The translations under genes were made by a program, and so were the position numbers. Below are positions 1 through 11,033 of a stretch of 64,000 bases of DNA, in pieces (the first letter of the stretch is position 1; each line of letters opens with the position of its first letter). The DNA is from Fasciolopsis buskii. Its lineage: Eukaryota; Platyhelminthes; Trematoda; Plagiorchiida; Fasciolidae. The notes under the pieces are model-generated. The model searched no databases. It worked only from the letters and a program-made list of their open reading frames with translations, and was not told where the DNA came from. The stretch spans positions 62,001 through 126,000 of the forward strand of contig LUCM01008411.1 in the NCBI GenBank assembly GCA_008360955.1, in the 5' to 3' direction.

Positions 1-767
1 AGCGGATCCGAGAATCAAGGAACCAGTGCATCACCCAGTCTTTGTTTTCACACTGCTGTTGTCTGTCTGGATACGGCACCTGCGCAATGGTTCAGATATA
101 CTTGGATTATAGTCCCATCATATTCACTCGCGTTTAAAAACTGTCTAGTGAAGACATTCAGAAGCACTAGTTTTTCACGAAGTGTAGACACCTTTCACCT
201 GTCCTGCATCATCCGAATATTCAGCATTGACCGATCACTAGTATTGGTGCCCCTCTTGGCTCACATTCTGCTATCGTCTTCATTTAGGGAATATTGATTG
301 TCTACTTTCAGGCGTTCTTCGCTTCTGATTGAGAAAGTCAGTCTTTTGTGGGGTTTTCGCTGCCTGTAGACTGAGGAGGCGGGCGGTGCGACACCAAAAG
401 AGGGTTCGTTGCCTTTCCATAGGGGATTTATGAACAATGGGATATAAATCACACCTTTCTCATAGAGTTATGCCGTGTCCCTCTTAACTCGTCACAAATT
501 GAGTAGTTTAGCACTTCAAGCTGTTCTTTACCGTACGCCACGCTGCAATTCAAACTCATAGTTCTGTCTGGGCATTTTGCTCTTAGGGAAGTGAAACTCT
601 TCAGGTGTCGAGTGATGAGTTTTTTAATAGCTTGGCCTAGGTATTATTGTTACTCACATCATTTCTGCAATTCTGTCGAGTGCCCATCTACTGGACGTGT
701 AAAACTTGCACGATGTTTTATTGGTATTAGCTCGTCGTTTCTCCTCATTGTTCAACCGTCTTTTCAG
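1..767. other. Intron upstream of N1
   Basis: No exon recognised on the plus strand and no Cys/Trp pattern of an N exon. Earlier exons of the gene (signal peptide, upstream domains, other N alternatives) would lie left of the window. Confidence 0.5.
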
Positions 768-1203
768 CCACGCAAATAGAAGCGAATCCGGATTCGAATG
801 TCGATGAAGTCATGCAACGATCATGGAACACAACCCCTTTGGATTGCTCATTCGAGAACACGGATTCTAAGCTTTGTGAATGGAAGGAAGACCCGAGAGA
901 TACGGATGTTGTATGGACTAGGGAATTTTCAGTCCAAGATCATAGTCATGTGGTCTGTTTACATTTCCCGTCCGTAAGTCGTCGATACCACGCGCGAAAT
1001 CGTCTATCTGCCAAAAAACCGGAGTTTTCTGTCGGACGCTTATGGAGTAGTTCCATCACAACGGAAACGGATGCGATCTCGTCATCGCAGACTGTCCAGC
1101 CCGGTACACCGCAGTGTCTTCGGTTAAATTATCGTGTACAAAATGGGCACAATATAGCTACAAATGATGGTCTGAAGTTAGCACTTCTTAAACATTCTTC
1201 AGG
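768..1203 (+). CDS. Exon N1: N-terminal half of MAM-like domain, alternative 1
   Basis: Open from the acceptor (pyrimidine tract then ttttcag, 761-767) to the donor GG|gtgagg; 436 nt, entering with 2 nt and leaving with 2 nt. It encodes a MAM-like first half: DCSFENTDSKLCEW (Cys1 and Cys2 with following Trp), DPRDTDVVW, HVVCL (Cys3), an R-L-W-S segment and CLRLNYRV (Cys4 on a beta strand), ending LALLKHSSG. MAM domains are extracellular adhesion or dimerisation modules. The first 14 codons lie upstream of the first Met, so this is an internal exon. Splicing to N2 shifts the frame and meets a stop, while splicing to any A exon restores Gly and stays open. Domain call is from motif spacing by eye. 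Confidence 0.85.
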
Positions 1204-1469
1204 GTGAGGAAGTATCAACGGTTGATATAAACGTCATAAGGTTTATGAGCTTTCTTCTTTTCTAATCCTAATGCTTTCTCTTCACCCAAAATTCTACTTT
1301 CCCATAAAAAATTGCAAAACAAGTGAAAAGACAACAAGTTGATCTTTCTTAATCATGCAGCATAAGTCCTTCTTACTGTGGGGTAACAGTGAAAGTCATT
1401 CGATACAATTCTGGCAATTGTTTGGATTTATTTTCTACTGCTAATTGTGCTCTTTCCGTGATCCTTCAG

Positions 1470-1923
1470 CGTCGATCAAAACAGAACGGAAGTTGGTTGA
1501 TTCGTCGGATAGGTCAGCCGCTTCGTCATTACTGGATTGCAGCTTCAGTGGGTCCACGTGCCGTTGGGGGAATGATCATAACAACTGGCCTTTTAACTGG
1601 AATGTACGTTCGGGAAGCATCACCAAACGTCCAACAACTTTTCTGGCCACAACCGAACCGACTGAATTGCATGGAGCCGTTTGCCTTGACGTGCAAAGTC
1701 ACTCAGACCCAGCTCCACCAGGTTCCGACATCACGGCGCGACTGTTCGGTCCGTTAATCAATTTCTCTCAATCTCCTGCTTGTCTACGCATACACTATCA
1801 GATTGTGAACGGCACTGTATTAAATTCCAGCACTGAGTCCTTCCGTAGCACTTCGGAGAATCCACACAAAACAGCTGGAAGCCTCACAGCTCCGAGATTA
1901 GCTGTTTTACGCCGTCAGATGGG
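1470..1923 (+). CDS. Exon N2: N-terminal half of MAM-like domain, alternative 2
   Basis: 454 nt between gtgatccttcag and GG|gtgagc, with the same entry and exit phases as N1, only 266 bp downstream of it. Encodes LDCSFSGSTCRW, a W-rich NNWPFNW stretch, GAVCLDV, TARLFGP in place of the usual RLWS, PACLRIHYQI and the end LAVLRRQMG. It carries a Ser/Thr-rich insert after the Cys4 strand, longer than in N1, N3 and N4. The intron before it is too short to hide the missing second half of a domain after N1, which argues that N1 and N2 are alternatives, not successive domains. Confidence 0.84.
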
Positions 1924-3841
1924 GTGAGCCTAATAGGCCTGGAGATTATTGTTGTCCTACGGGGCACGCTTGCCTTAGTTCAAATGCTACGCGCTGCGGG
2001 TGTCGCTCTCCTTTCTGTCGAATGCTGAATAACCCTAGCTCTAACAATATGATCTTGGTGCTGCTATGTTTGCCTTTTCCTGTTCATGTTGATACCCTTC
2101 ATCACTATTCGTTACTCTCCACCTCTCGTATAACTCACGTAAGCTCCTGTCATCAGCTCTCTTTATCTAATATTGGTGGCGTTTCACGGAATATCGTCAG
2201 TTGTACACTTGGTCTGGGATTCTCATCTGGTGTCTTGTTCTTAGTCATGATTCCCGCTAAAATCTAACCCGTACTAATCCACGCGTTGCACTACGATAAA
2301 CGTCAGCTTCCTATGCACAGGTCGCTCGTCATGTACCGTTCGATGGCATCTCAGTTTACGCATTTTCCCAGTCGAGTCTGCTCCCTTATTTTCTTCGCTG
2401 GTGAGCTAAACTCCTCCTGGATCCCTGGTTCCTTGATCCTCCGACTGCGGAAGAATTGTGCATGCAATTCCGTTAAGTAGTTTCCAAACCCGTAGGTTTC
2501 TTGTGCATTTAGCAATTTATTTGCATGTTCGATTCCGATTTAAAGTAATTCTTTGATTTCAACCGTGCATAACTGAAGTCAGAAGCACAGAAGCGCAGAA
2601 CGTATCATCGTTCTCGTCCTCAGACTCGATTGCAGGGAACGAGGGGTGTCTTGAGACAATTTGGAATCACCTCGAAAAATTGATCTGTCTTTTTTTATCC
2701 GAGTTAGAACTCGTGGCAGCACGCAAATTACATCCAACCCTTCGATAGAAATATGCCTCTGCTTCATCAAATTCTTCATAGATTCGATCGATTCCGTTGC
2801 CAAATACGGAAGCTGCAACTTGTGAATAAACGGGAGGCACTGTTTCCATTCGCGCGATCGATTTTTGTTGAAAGCCAGTTCAAAGCCAAAATTCCGATGA
2901 GGGTTTCGAAACTAAACGAAATTGTCCTTTTGATTGCTAGAGTTTGCTCGTCTATCACACAGTAAGCCCTTTCTTCTACGGTTCGCATACTCCGTAATAT
3001 ACATTTTTGACAAAACTGTTTAATTCATCGGATTTCCCGAATGGAATGCGCCAGCCAGAAGTGATGGGCAAACATTGATGCCAAATGCATTTCATCCTTA
3101 TGTACCCGATAGCTACTGCTACCACCATCCACATCTCTGCTTTTCGACAATCAAGTCAGGTTCGCATAAGACGAGAGTGACATACTGTGATGTATCTCTT
3201 CTTGCTTGAACGGAACAAGGCATCGTCCCAAAGTTGAGAAAGACATTTTGAGGTTTTTGGTAAACGCGATGCAGTGGAAGAATACCAGGAATCGCATTAC
3301 AGATTCGGCATAGCATTTTGGCGTTTGTAATTCTCGAGGCGAAATATAACCGGCTCATTCAATAGTCACGGGTTACCATATCCACACGAACTCGAAAAAA
3401 AACGATGAAAGTTTGTTGTCAGTCGATACCAAAAGATGGTATTGTCCAACGTTTGGTATTTAGATAGACAGTAGCTTGTTCTTAGTATTTCTTTTATCTA
3501 AAGAATCCTCTTCTCGGCTGTTCTGTGATATTTCGGGCACCGTTCCTGTGGTTCGTTCCGTTTTCTCACCTATTTTCGCAATGAACTTCAGTGACTCCTC
3601 ACTTATCTCTTACGAATGATGGGACTGGGAATAGTTTGTTTTGTTTCATCTTCGTATGTTATCGCTTTAGTCCCTAATAGCACAGGAATGTTTGAATTCG
3701 GCGCCATCTAGGCTGTCCCAGTTTGTCGCTTACTCTCCATCTGGTCGATTTTTTGCTTCATGTCCGACTAGGCTTTCATTTCGACCACTTGTCACACTCG
3801 ACTAGACATGAACCGCGTAAATCTTCGTCACTTTTTTACAG
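1924..3841. other. Intron between N2 and N3
   Basis: 1.9 kb without a recognisable exon. Short overlapping open frames at 2579-2988 occur on both strands and share no motif with the gene; I treat them as chance. Confidence 0.5.
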
Positions 3842-4264
3842 TCTTGCTCGCGGATCGTGCCACAGCTCGTCGCTCACGTCTCCAGTCACGTGTCGCGGAC
3901 CCGGTGAATTGTACTTTTGAGGAACAGGCGTTTTGCGGTTGGAATGATGATCCACGAGATGTTCTTGTCTGGTGGGAAATAGAACCACCGTCCGCCGTAC
4001 TGCAAACACATGTGGCCTGTTTGTTAGCCAGCCCAGAGTTGGGGAATCCCCGTGCCTCAGGTAGTTCACATGTACTATCTGATATTTGATCTTTCCTTAA
4101 ACTTACTTTTAAGGCTTGAAGGTCACCAGAGGCTCCGCTCGCCTTTGGAGCGGACAAATTCACTCCATCGGACCAAAAGCACCCCGATGTCTAAAACTGG
4201 CCTATCAACTTTCGGCACCTAACGCTATTCCGATCACCCTCAGTCTGCTGCGACATTCGGCCGG
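3842..4264 (+). CDS. Exon pair N3a/N3b: N-terminal half of MAM-like domain, alternative 3
   Basis: Two exons, 3842-4060 and 4114-4264, separated by a 53-bp intron (TCAG|gtagtt to acttttaag). Reading through without splicing hits a TGA at 4087. Joined, they encode VNCTFEEQAFCGW, DDPRDVLVWW, HVACLL, SARLWSG, PRCLKLAYQL and LSLLRHSAG, the same order of landmarks as N1. The pair enters with 2 nt and leaves with GG|gtgaga, as the single-exon versions do. The extra intron lies just before the R-L-W motif and is a copy-specific gain, or the others have lost it. Confidence 0.84.
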
Positions 4265-4424
4265 GTGAGACTTAGAAAAATTAGTCCATTAGGTTAAAGG
4301 ATTAGCGCAACTATTCTCGTATTTTCTTGTTATCAATTAGGCTACCGGCATCATTTCTGCAATTGATAGAGTTTAACGATTCCCACCTTCCTTTCTCTGT
4401 TTGTCCTGTTTGCCTCTTTAAAAG

Positions 4425-4848
4425 GCCTTAATCCTCAAAATCTGTTAAAACGTGAAAGTTCACCAATGGATTGCACATTTGACAAGGGGGATATGTGTGG
4501 TTGGATGCCAGATCCGAGAGAAGGCGGCGCTCAGTGGATCGTCCTCCCTAGACCGCAGGGTTCAGTGACAATGGGGTTTGATCCCGGCTTTCTGTGCCTC
4601 TCACCTTTTTCTCACACTGGCGACTTGAGCTCTTTCGACGATGAATGGGCCGATGATCTGGCGGTCGATGAGGGTAATGCACAAAAGTCCTCCAAAAAGC
4701 TAAATGCTCGTCTTTGGAGTCCCACTGTTCGACAACGGTCCACGGGGACAGTTTATCGTTGTCTTGGCTTCGCTTATCGTATCGAAGGGGTTGATGATAC
4801 GCGCTCCATTGAAAAATTCCAATTGGCTTTGTTGCGTCATTCGTCTGG
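4425..4848 (+). CDS. Exon N4: N-terminal half of MAM-like domain, alternative 4
   Basis: 424 nt from ctctttaaaag to GG|gtaaga. Encodes MDCTFDKGDMCGWMPDP, GFLCLSPF, an acidic loop, ARLWSP, YRCLGFAYRI and LALLRHSSG. It lies only 160 bp after N3b; a direct N3-N4 splice would read GGG CCT TAA, an immediate stop. Last N-type exon recognised in the window; its exit phase matches the entry of every A exon downstream. Confidence 0.85.
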
Positions 4849-6748
4849 GTAAGATGTTGAACGGTTGTCACCACGAGTAAGTGGTTGGTTAGCGTCAGTC
4901 CCACAATCAATGAGACTTTGCAATCTTTACTAATTCCCTCTCAGTCTACGAGTCGGTGTCGGTCGACAATGCCAATGTGATGCATCATGCCCCTTCCTGT
5001 TGACTCCGTCTCCATCGTTGCTGCTCAGCTGACGAGTGAATTCGCCACTGCTCAAGATACCATATGCATATTCGTTTTAGGAACATGTCTTCACGATCGG
5101 TGTAAGTCATTTTTCGGAGGTCGATGTGAACGGATCTGTCCAAGTCTCGATACTTCTTGGCTGTGTCCTCTCATGTGACCTGCTACTTCGTTTGCCGACA
5201 CATCAATCTACCAACCAATCAATCTTAAACTCCTCTGCTGTCATCAACTCACTTCAATCCATTTGACCTCATTTTCTACACAGTTCTCCCCGTTTTTCGT
5301 ATTTCATTCGGTTAGAGGTGGTTCTGGCGTAGTAGGTGAGCTATGCCAGTATTGAGCAATAATGATCTAATTAATTCACTTTGCTTTAATCGGTTTTGCT
5401 CGTCTGCATTTCAGTTCATCTTCGTGATTGCTAATCCTGCTTTACTCAAATGTGAATTTTATCGTTGATTTATGCATTTTTTTATTTTATGTGTATCCAG
5501 TTATCGATAAAATTTATTTATTTATCTTCTGCTTTTGTCTTCCTCTTTCACTTCTACTTTATTTTCATTTTTCGTCGCTTCCAGTATCTTCGCTTTGTTG
5601 TCCGATTGCCGTTGTTGTGTTTGACGCGGCCATTCTGTCCAGTTTTTAGGTAGTCGTAGCTAGTCAGTGATCCGCGATTTGTAGAGTTCTAGTCATTAAC
5701 TCTCTAAGGCCATGTTTAGCTATTTTAGATATATTTTTGTCTTTTTTTCTTTTTAGCGCTTTGTCAACTTCTCGTTTCCGACTGCAATTGTTCTGCTTGC
5801 CGTGTCCGGTTGCTCACTTCCGAGTGCGTGCGTGCGTGCGTTCGTTCACTCACGGTAGAATAGTGATGACCTCAAGGTCATCATCACACGACTCGAAAAT
5901 GATTCCACTTGTCGACATCGTGAGGACTTTGTATTTAGTTGTGGAGTTGCGTATGAAGTAAATACATTGTAATAGTAATGGGTCCTTCCTTATCGATAAA
6001 GTAATCACAACGTGGGCTACGCTGTTGTCTCTCCTAAGAATGCATCAACCTGATGAACCATTGTACCCATGCTCAGTTGCTGAAAAATCAACTGATAATT
6101 GGCAGGTCTTTAGCCGCCATTCGTCGTTCACCTAGTCAGAAATACATTTAGGCAAGTCCTCGTTATACACCGAACAATTTCATGCCATTTGTAGGAGTTT
6201 ACATTCATTGGGATGAGTAGATAGACAGTAACTTGCACAGTCTTATCTCATCGATGGACATTGCAACGATAAGAACCTTGATATTGCTAACTAACAAGAT
6301 GATTGTTTACCCGGATCATGGAATTATACTGGCAAGTTTTCTATGCACATTCTACCTTAACTTATGTAAAACAGGCCATTTGAAATAATCCAGAATATGG
6401 AAACTAAGTTGCGAGACGCAAGAAACGATGAGGATATCCTCTTTCTGAACGGATGACAGTTACTGGACCACCCTGCCCCACTTGGGTTTTCTCTTTCATC
6501 ATTATATCCGGTCCCAAAGAACACCTTTCAGTTTTGTCATTCCAAAAAAATTATTTCTTTTTTCCCTTGGTCTGTTTCCGCTCTTCGACTCTCTGGGTGA
6601 GAGAATATGTAGCGAACACCGCAAAATGACTAATGATTTAAGTACCTTTTTCCCTGATCCCAGTCATGCTCGTCTTACAAATGGTTGTGACATGAAATAA
6701 CGGATTCGTTGACGAATCTCATCTGGTATCTGTGTTTCGCCCCCACAG
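4849..6748. other. Region between the N cluster and the first cassette
   Basis: At 4945, right after cctctcag, 29 codons are open in the phase that follows N4: LRVGVGRQCQCDASCPFLL with four cysteines, but no good donor follows in frame. It could be an eroded exon or chance. 5430-5830 is strongly T/C rich. A fossil B exon lies at 6051-6156. If a shared RNA docking element exists for the downstream array, this is the expected place by analogy with Dscam. Confidence 0.4.
6051..6156 (+). pseudogene. Decayed B exon upstream of cassette 1
   Basis: 106 nt, equal to 1 mod 3 like live B exons. Reads DEPLYPCSV, TDNWQVFSR, then TAG, then HLGK ending GGCAAG followed by tcctcg. L-W is L-Y, the acceptor AG and donor GT are both lost, and one stop is present. 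Best preserved fossil in the array. Confidence 0.5.
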
Positions 6749-7046
6749 CGCCTGTTCGCAGCAGGACAAGCAGGTCGATTTAGGCGTTATTTTCCAGTCT
6801 TTCAATTGGTAAGCTCCCTAGACCATGTTTGGTTTCGAAAGTCAATCTCACAGAGATGTCCCTAACATCTTCGATTTACCAGCCTAATGCTTTTCAATTC
6901 CTTGGTCGGACAGCAGAAATGAATTGCTTTGGAAGTCCGCCATGATGGAGCAACATGAACAATACAATGACTACGGAACGTCTGCCAGTTGGCAAATGAT
7001 ACATGTCCCACTTGTTGAGGCGCATTCTGGATCTAGGGATTACAAG
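6749..7046 (+). CDS. Cassette 1: second half of MAM-like domain (A + B exons)
   Basis: A exon 6749-6808 (gcccccacag to TG|gtaagc), 60 nt, with 17 residues between its two cysteines, the longest A seen. B exon 6914-7046 (cggacag to AAG|gttcgc), 133 nt: RNELLWKS, then ASWQMIHVPL and RDYK. This B is the longest in the array. A-B intron is 105 bp. First intact cassette after the N exons, 1.9 kb from N4. Confidence 0.85.
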
Positions 7047-8599
7047 GTTCGCAGACTTTCACGTACTCATTGTGAATCTATAGGTGTTGTATTTTAATGA
7101 GCCCTTCCATTTCCGATTGCTTTGGGAGTGTATTTTTGGAATGAAGTCTTTCAGTGCAGTTCATTCACCTCTACCGCCATCTTGTGGAACCGTGCTTCGT
7201 TTCATTCGGTTGTCCTCTCCCTTTTTCCTTTACTCACAAATCGGCAATAAACGGATAGCTCCTGTGTACTTCAGTCTATTGGTATCGGACGTGAAGCGGT
7301 AATTTGGTAAGCGAACTATGTAACCACGCAACTAGGTTGCCGATTGCTGCTTCACCCATCCCATATGCACTCCTCACAAGATCTGTCAGATCTTTTATGT
7401 CCAGGAATTTTGGTGACTTCAGTGGCTCTATGGGGTGTACTCGTACTACAAACCACCGGCAATGGTGTCATTTTCGCATACTTTTTCTCGCCGCAGTAGT
7501 TGCACATGTTCCCTAGAGCTTGAGAAGCACTATTAGCGAGACTGAATCCGTTCTCTCTCCCTCGCATCTCCCCTCTAACGCTTTTTGTCGTTGGTGTGAC
7601 TGACTTAGTGTATGTTTAGTCAAAATAACCCTTTTTGGAATTGGGCTTCAATGTACATATATATATATATATATAGTTTCAAAGGTTAACCACATCATTG
7701 AGTCGCTTTTTTACTCATTCTTGCGATCGACATTACCTTTTTATTAATAATCCAATAGTGCTCCTGATAATTGCTAAATTCTGCGTTAGCAAAGCTGCAG
7801 CTTTCTTCTTTAATAAAAGATGGCCCGATTTAGGTTGTACTGAGTTTCGGTTCCGCATCAACGTGAACGTTGACCTCAAGGCCGTTTGGGTGCGTTTATT
7901 TAAACTGTGATATTTTTTATGGAGAGCATGATGAAACACTAGCAAAAGCGATCTTTCATGGTACTTCAGTGTAGACGACAGACTGGTATCTTCGCATTAG
8001 ACTGCGTCCAATCCTTTGAAATAAATAAAATGATCATTTTAACGCTTCACAAGAACATTTCAACGCGAGCCTATTTTTGAGCCACAAAATTCACAAAATT
8101 TAAACACGGTGATGGTTTTTCTTCCTGATATCATTCAAATGTCTCCGAAATTCCCTCCAATTCAACAATTTTGTGCTGCAATTCGTGGTTCTTGTGTTGT
8201 CTCTATCCTACTTTGTTCCTGAAGCTGACGTAGGGATCTGAAGGCTTAGTCGGGAGGATAGCAGCACGAGACCATTTTCTCGCAAATCCTTAGGAGCCGA
8301 TGATTACCAAATCAGTTGACCCATCTTTTGATTGTTTTCAGTAGAGTTGATCGAGTCATTCAGCTCTTACTCCTCTAGTGCACTATAGTGTCGCATATGG
8401 AGATAAGTGTAAGGGTAATGGATATTGAATTGCCATATCCATAACGGAAATCAGTGGTCAATACAACTGTGGCGACATTGCATTGATCACGTCAATCATT
8501 AAGGTGAGCAATAATTAGCATGAAAAGATCTATTAATCCTGAAGAGCCAACTGTGACCAATTAATGTTCTTTGCGGAAAGTCGATATGGACGACTTGTT
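7047..8599. other. Intron after cassette 1
   Basis: Apart from the AT run at 7657 nothing was recognised. An open stretch 7140-7302 ending GTGAAGCG|gtaatt has no N-x-x-L-W or D-Y-K motif. Confidence 0.45.
7657..7675. repeat. (AT)n microsatellite
   Basis: Uninterrupted AT dinucleotides in the long intron after cassette 1. Confidence 0.9.
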
Positions 8600-9750
8600 T
8601 TCGACCAATAATGGAAGAAGTTTTGTCTTCCAGACCTAGTTGGTCTCGCTAGAATTAGTGTGAGCAGATTGGAGATGGGATTGACTGGTAGCAGAATAAC
8701 GATACGGGGCTATGGCTTTCTAGTGATTGACCCCACTCACCTCGTCACAATGCCATTAGCCGCATCTTACTAAATTTTGCAGCGAAAATGTTCGTCTGAC
8801 GAAAACTCGCCACGTCCTCGAGCTTTTCGCTGTTTGTCCTCGGCGGCTAATTTACTGAGCATGAGCCCACTTTATCCACAACTAACCACTTGTTTGTTGG
8901 CCGTTCTCCTATCCGCAACCTAAGCGTGTACCTGATGGCATACGCCTTTGCTCCTGCAGTAGATTGTATTCTACGCCATTTCCAACTGGCTAGTCCTTAA
9001 TGCGATATACACATAGATTGCACAGGTCCGAGTGTAGACCTAATGAAACAGGAGAACAATGCCTGAGAAAATGAAGAGAAAAATAAGCGTTTGTGTAGAG
9101 ATTACCACACGTCATCTCTTCCAGAGTCCTCGGGGATCTCATTGATTGCCTATCGTAATTCATGGCTTCTCCGTGAAATTTGTTCGGCCCGGCTCCCAAT
9201 ACCGCAACAGAGGGCCTGAGTTATGGATCCCCACCTCGAATTTCTTGGTGAAAGCTTTGATCTGCCAGTCAGCAGAGCGCAACACGGTGTCTGGAAGCTG
9301 TTGGGAGCCATTAACTGGTGGTCTAGTTTCGATCAGTTCAGAATAGGAGCCCAGCGCTCTCCGATAGTTGGAGCAGAATCGGTGACAGAAAAATTCAGTT
9401 CATAAACCTCCGCTCACGTACAGTGTCTCGGAGAGAGACGAGGTCTGTGATCTTACTGGAAGCGGAATGCACTCACCCCGTCATATTGCCACCATCAGAC
9501 TTTTATGAAGAGAAAGCTTTCAAATCCCAAACCCACCACTTCATATCGGCGCTACGTGTTCGCGACTGGTTATTCAATGAGCATGACCCCAATTTGTAAA
9601 TATCAGGACCAAATGATGTAAGGATAGTGTGACCCCACCTTATGCACGGCTAACCACCCATATAGTGACAGATCACTTATCCACGACCTGGGAATGCGCT
9701 GGTTAGCATACAGCTCTGTTTTTCGCATTTATTGAAAACTTTACCTTAAT
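8600..9750. repeat. Two diverged copies of an unclassified repeat
   Basis: Segments around 8690-8960 recur around 9450-9710 with the same order of landmarks: ctggtagcagaat / ctggaagcggaat; cacctcgtcacaatgcca / caccccgtcatattgcca; gagcatgagcccac / gagcatgaccccaa; ctaaccacttgt / ctaaccaccca; atggcatacgc / gttagcatacag. Spacing about 750 bp. I see no coding motif, so the class is open. Confidence 0.45.
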
Positions 9751-11033
9751 AGCAGGAACAAACCTGTTCGAGCAATCCTACTGAGCCATAAAGTCTGTTA
9801 TTCACTCTCCCACAACAACACGGTTTACTATCACATCACTTTCACAGTGGATAAGTGCAGTGTAGTCTGTAAGTTCGAGTGCTTAAATCGCATCAGGTTT
9901 CCGGTTCTTGAAACCAGCCAGTTGTCTGCCTCCACGTCAGTGATGATTACCTCGCAAGCTGTTTTCCGTTCATTCTGTGGTGTTCCACTTTCATGATATA
10001 ATAAAGGGCGCCTGTTGTACATATTGAAATTAGAAGGGAAGTAAATTTATCCACCCAAACATGTGAATTTCAGCTTTTATATCCTAACTGTCAATATAAA
10101 CCAGTATTATAGACACAGGATATCCGGGTATTGTAATAATAACCAGTTGAATAGACAGTCTTACGATTCTACCCTATCCCCGTGCTTTAAACAAACAGAC
10201 TAACAAAACAAACGAAACAGAATTGCGAATAGCGTGGAGTTTGAACTTTCAGCGACTGAAACACCCAACTGCAAAATTGGAGGATCTCTTGTGTTCATCC
10301 TCAATTTCCAAAGTCATTAACCTCGTATTTCCGTCTTTGTTATCTGCACCACATCCCTGTTTGCTTAAAAGCGAAGCTGCGGACAGAATACTCAGAAGTT
10401 AACTAAAAATTCACCCAAGGAAAAATGTAGATGAATGAAAGATTGGAATGCAAGGAAATTATTGGCAATGTCAATAAGGCATATCACCGAAGGCCGTCAA
10501 CTATTCCATGTACGAATCTAATGGATCTTGACATGCACGTCTGATTTTCCAGTCCGTTTGTTAAGGTTTCCAAACTTTCTTGACCTGTTGCGAAATGACC
10601 GTCGTAACTCACATACCGACGGCTGTCAACATGTATAGTTCATCTAGATCAGGTTAGCTTATTTAGACTCAGTATCAGCTCCAAAGGGTCAGAGTCCGGA
10701 TCTCAATATCCTACACCTGAGCTCGACGTAGCTCATTTAGTTTTCCAAATTCGGGCACAAGAATCATTTCCCTGTGTCGAGATTGATGAGCATCTGCAAG
10801 TAAGCTTCGCCAAGACAACGGTTGTCATCGTCATCATCGTTCAGCGTCAAGCAGCAAAGCAAGCCTCACTGACCGCCACCTGTTTCCCAGGTTTAGATTA
10901 TTCTTTAATGAGAGTGAATATCAAAGCAGAACAGGGAGTGGACCTACACAGGTGGGAAAACAAGAATGGTGCAGTAGCCAACATACAAAACACAGTTTAA
11001 CTGTACAAATGCAATTTTCCAATCATTCTGACT
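9751..11033. other. Cassette-free stretch, no gene seen
   Basis: Between the duplicated repeat and the RTE element; no exon, repeat or RNA motif recognised. Confidence 0.4.

Noticed and set aside
6050..6090. CTGATGAA near a GAAA-like core, possible hammerhead ribozyme
   Set aside because: No stem II between the two core halves and no closing stems; the stretch is better explained as a fossil B exon.
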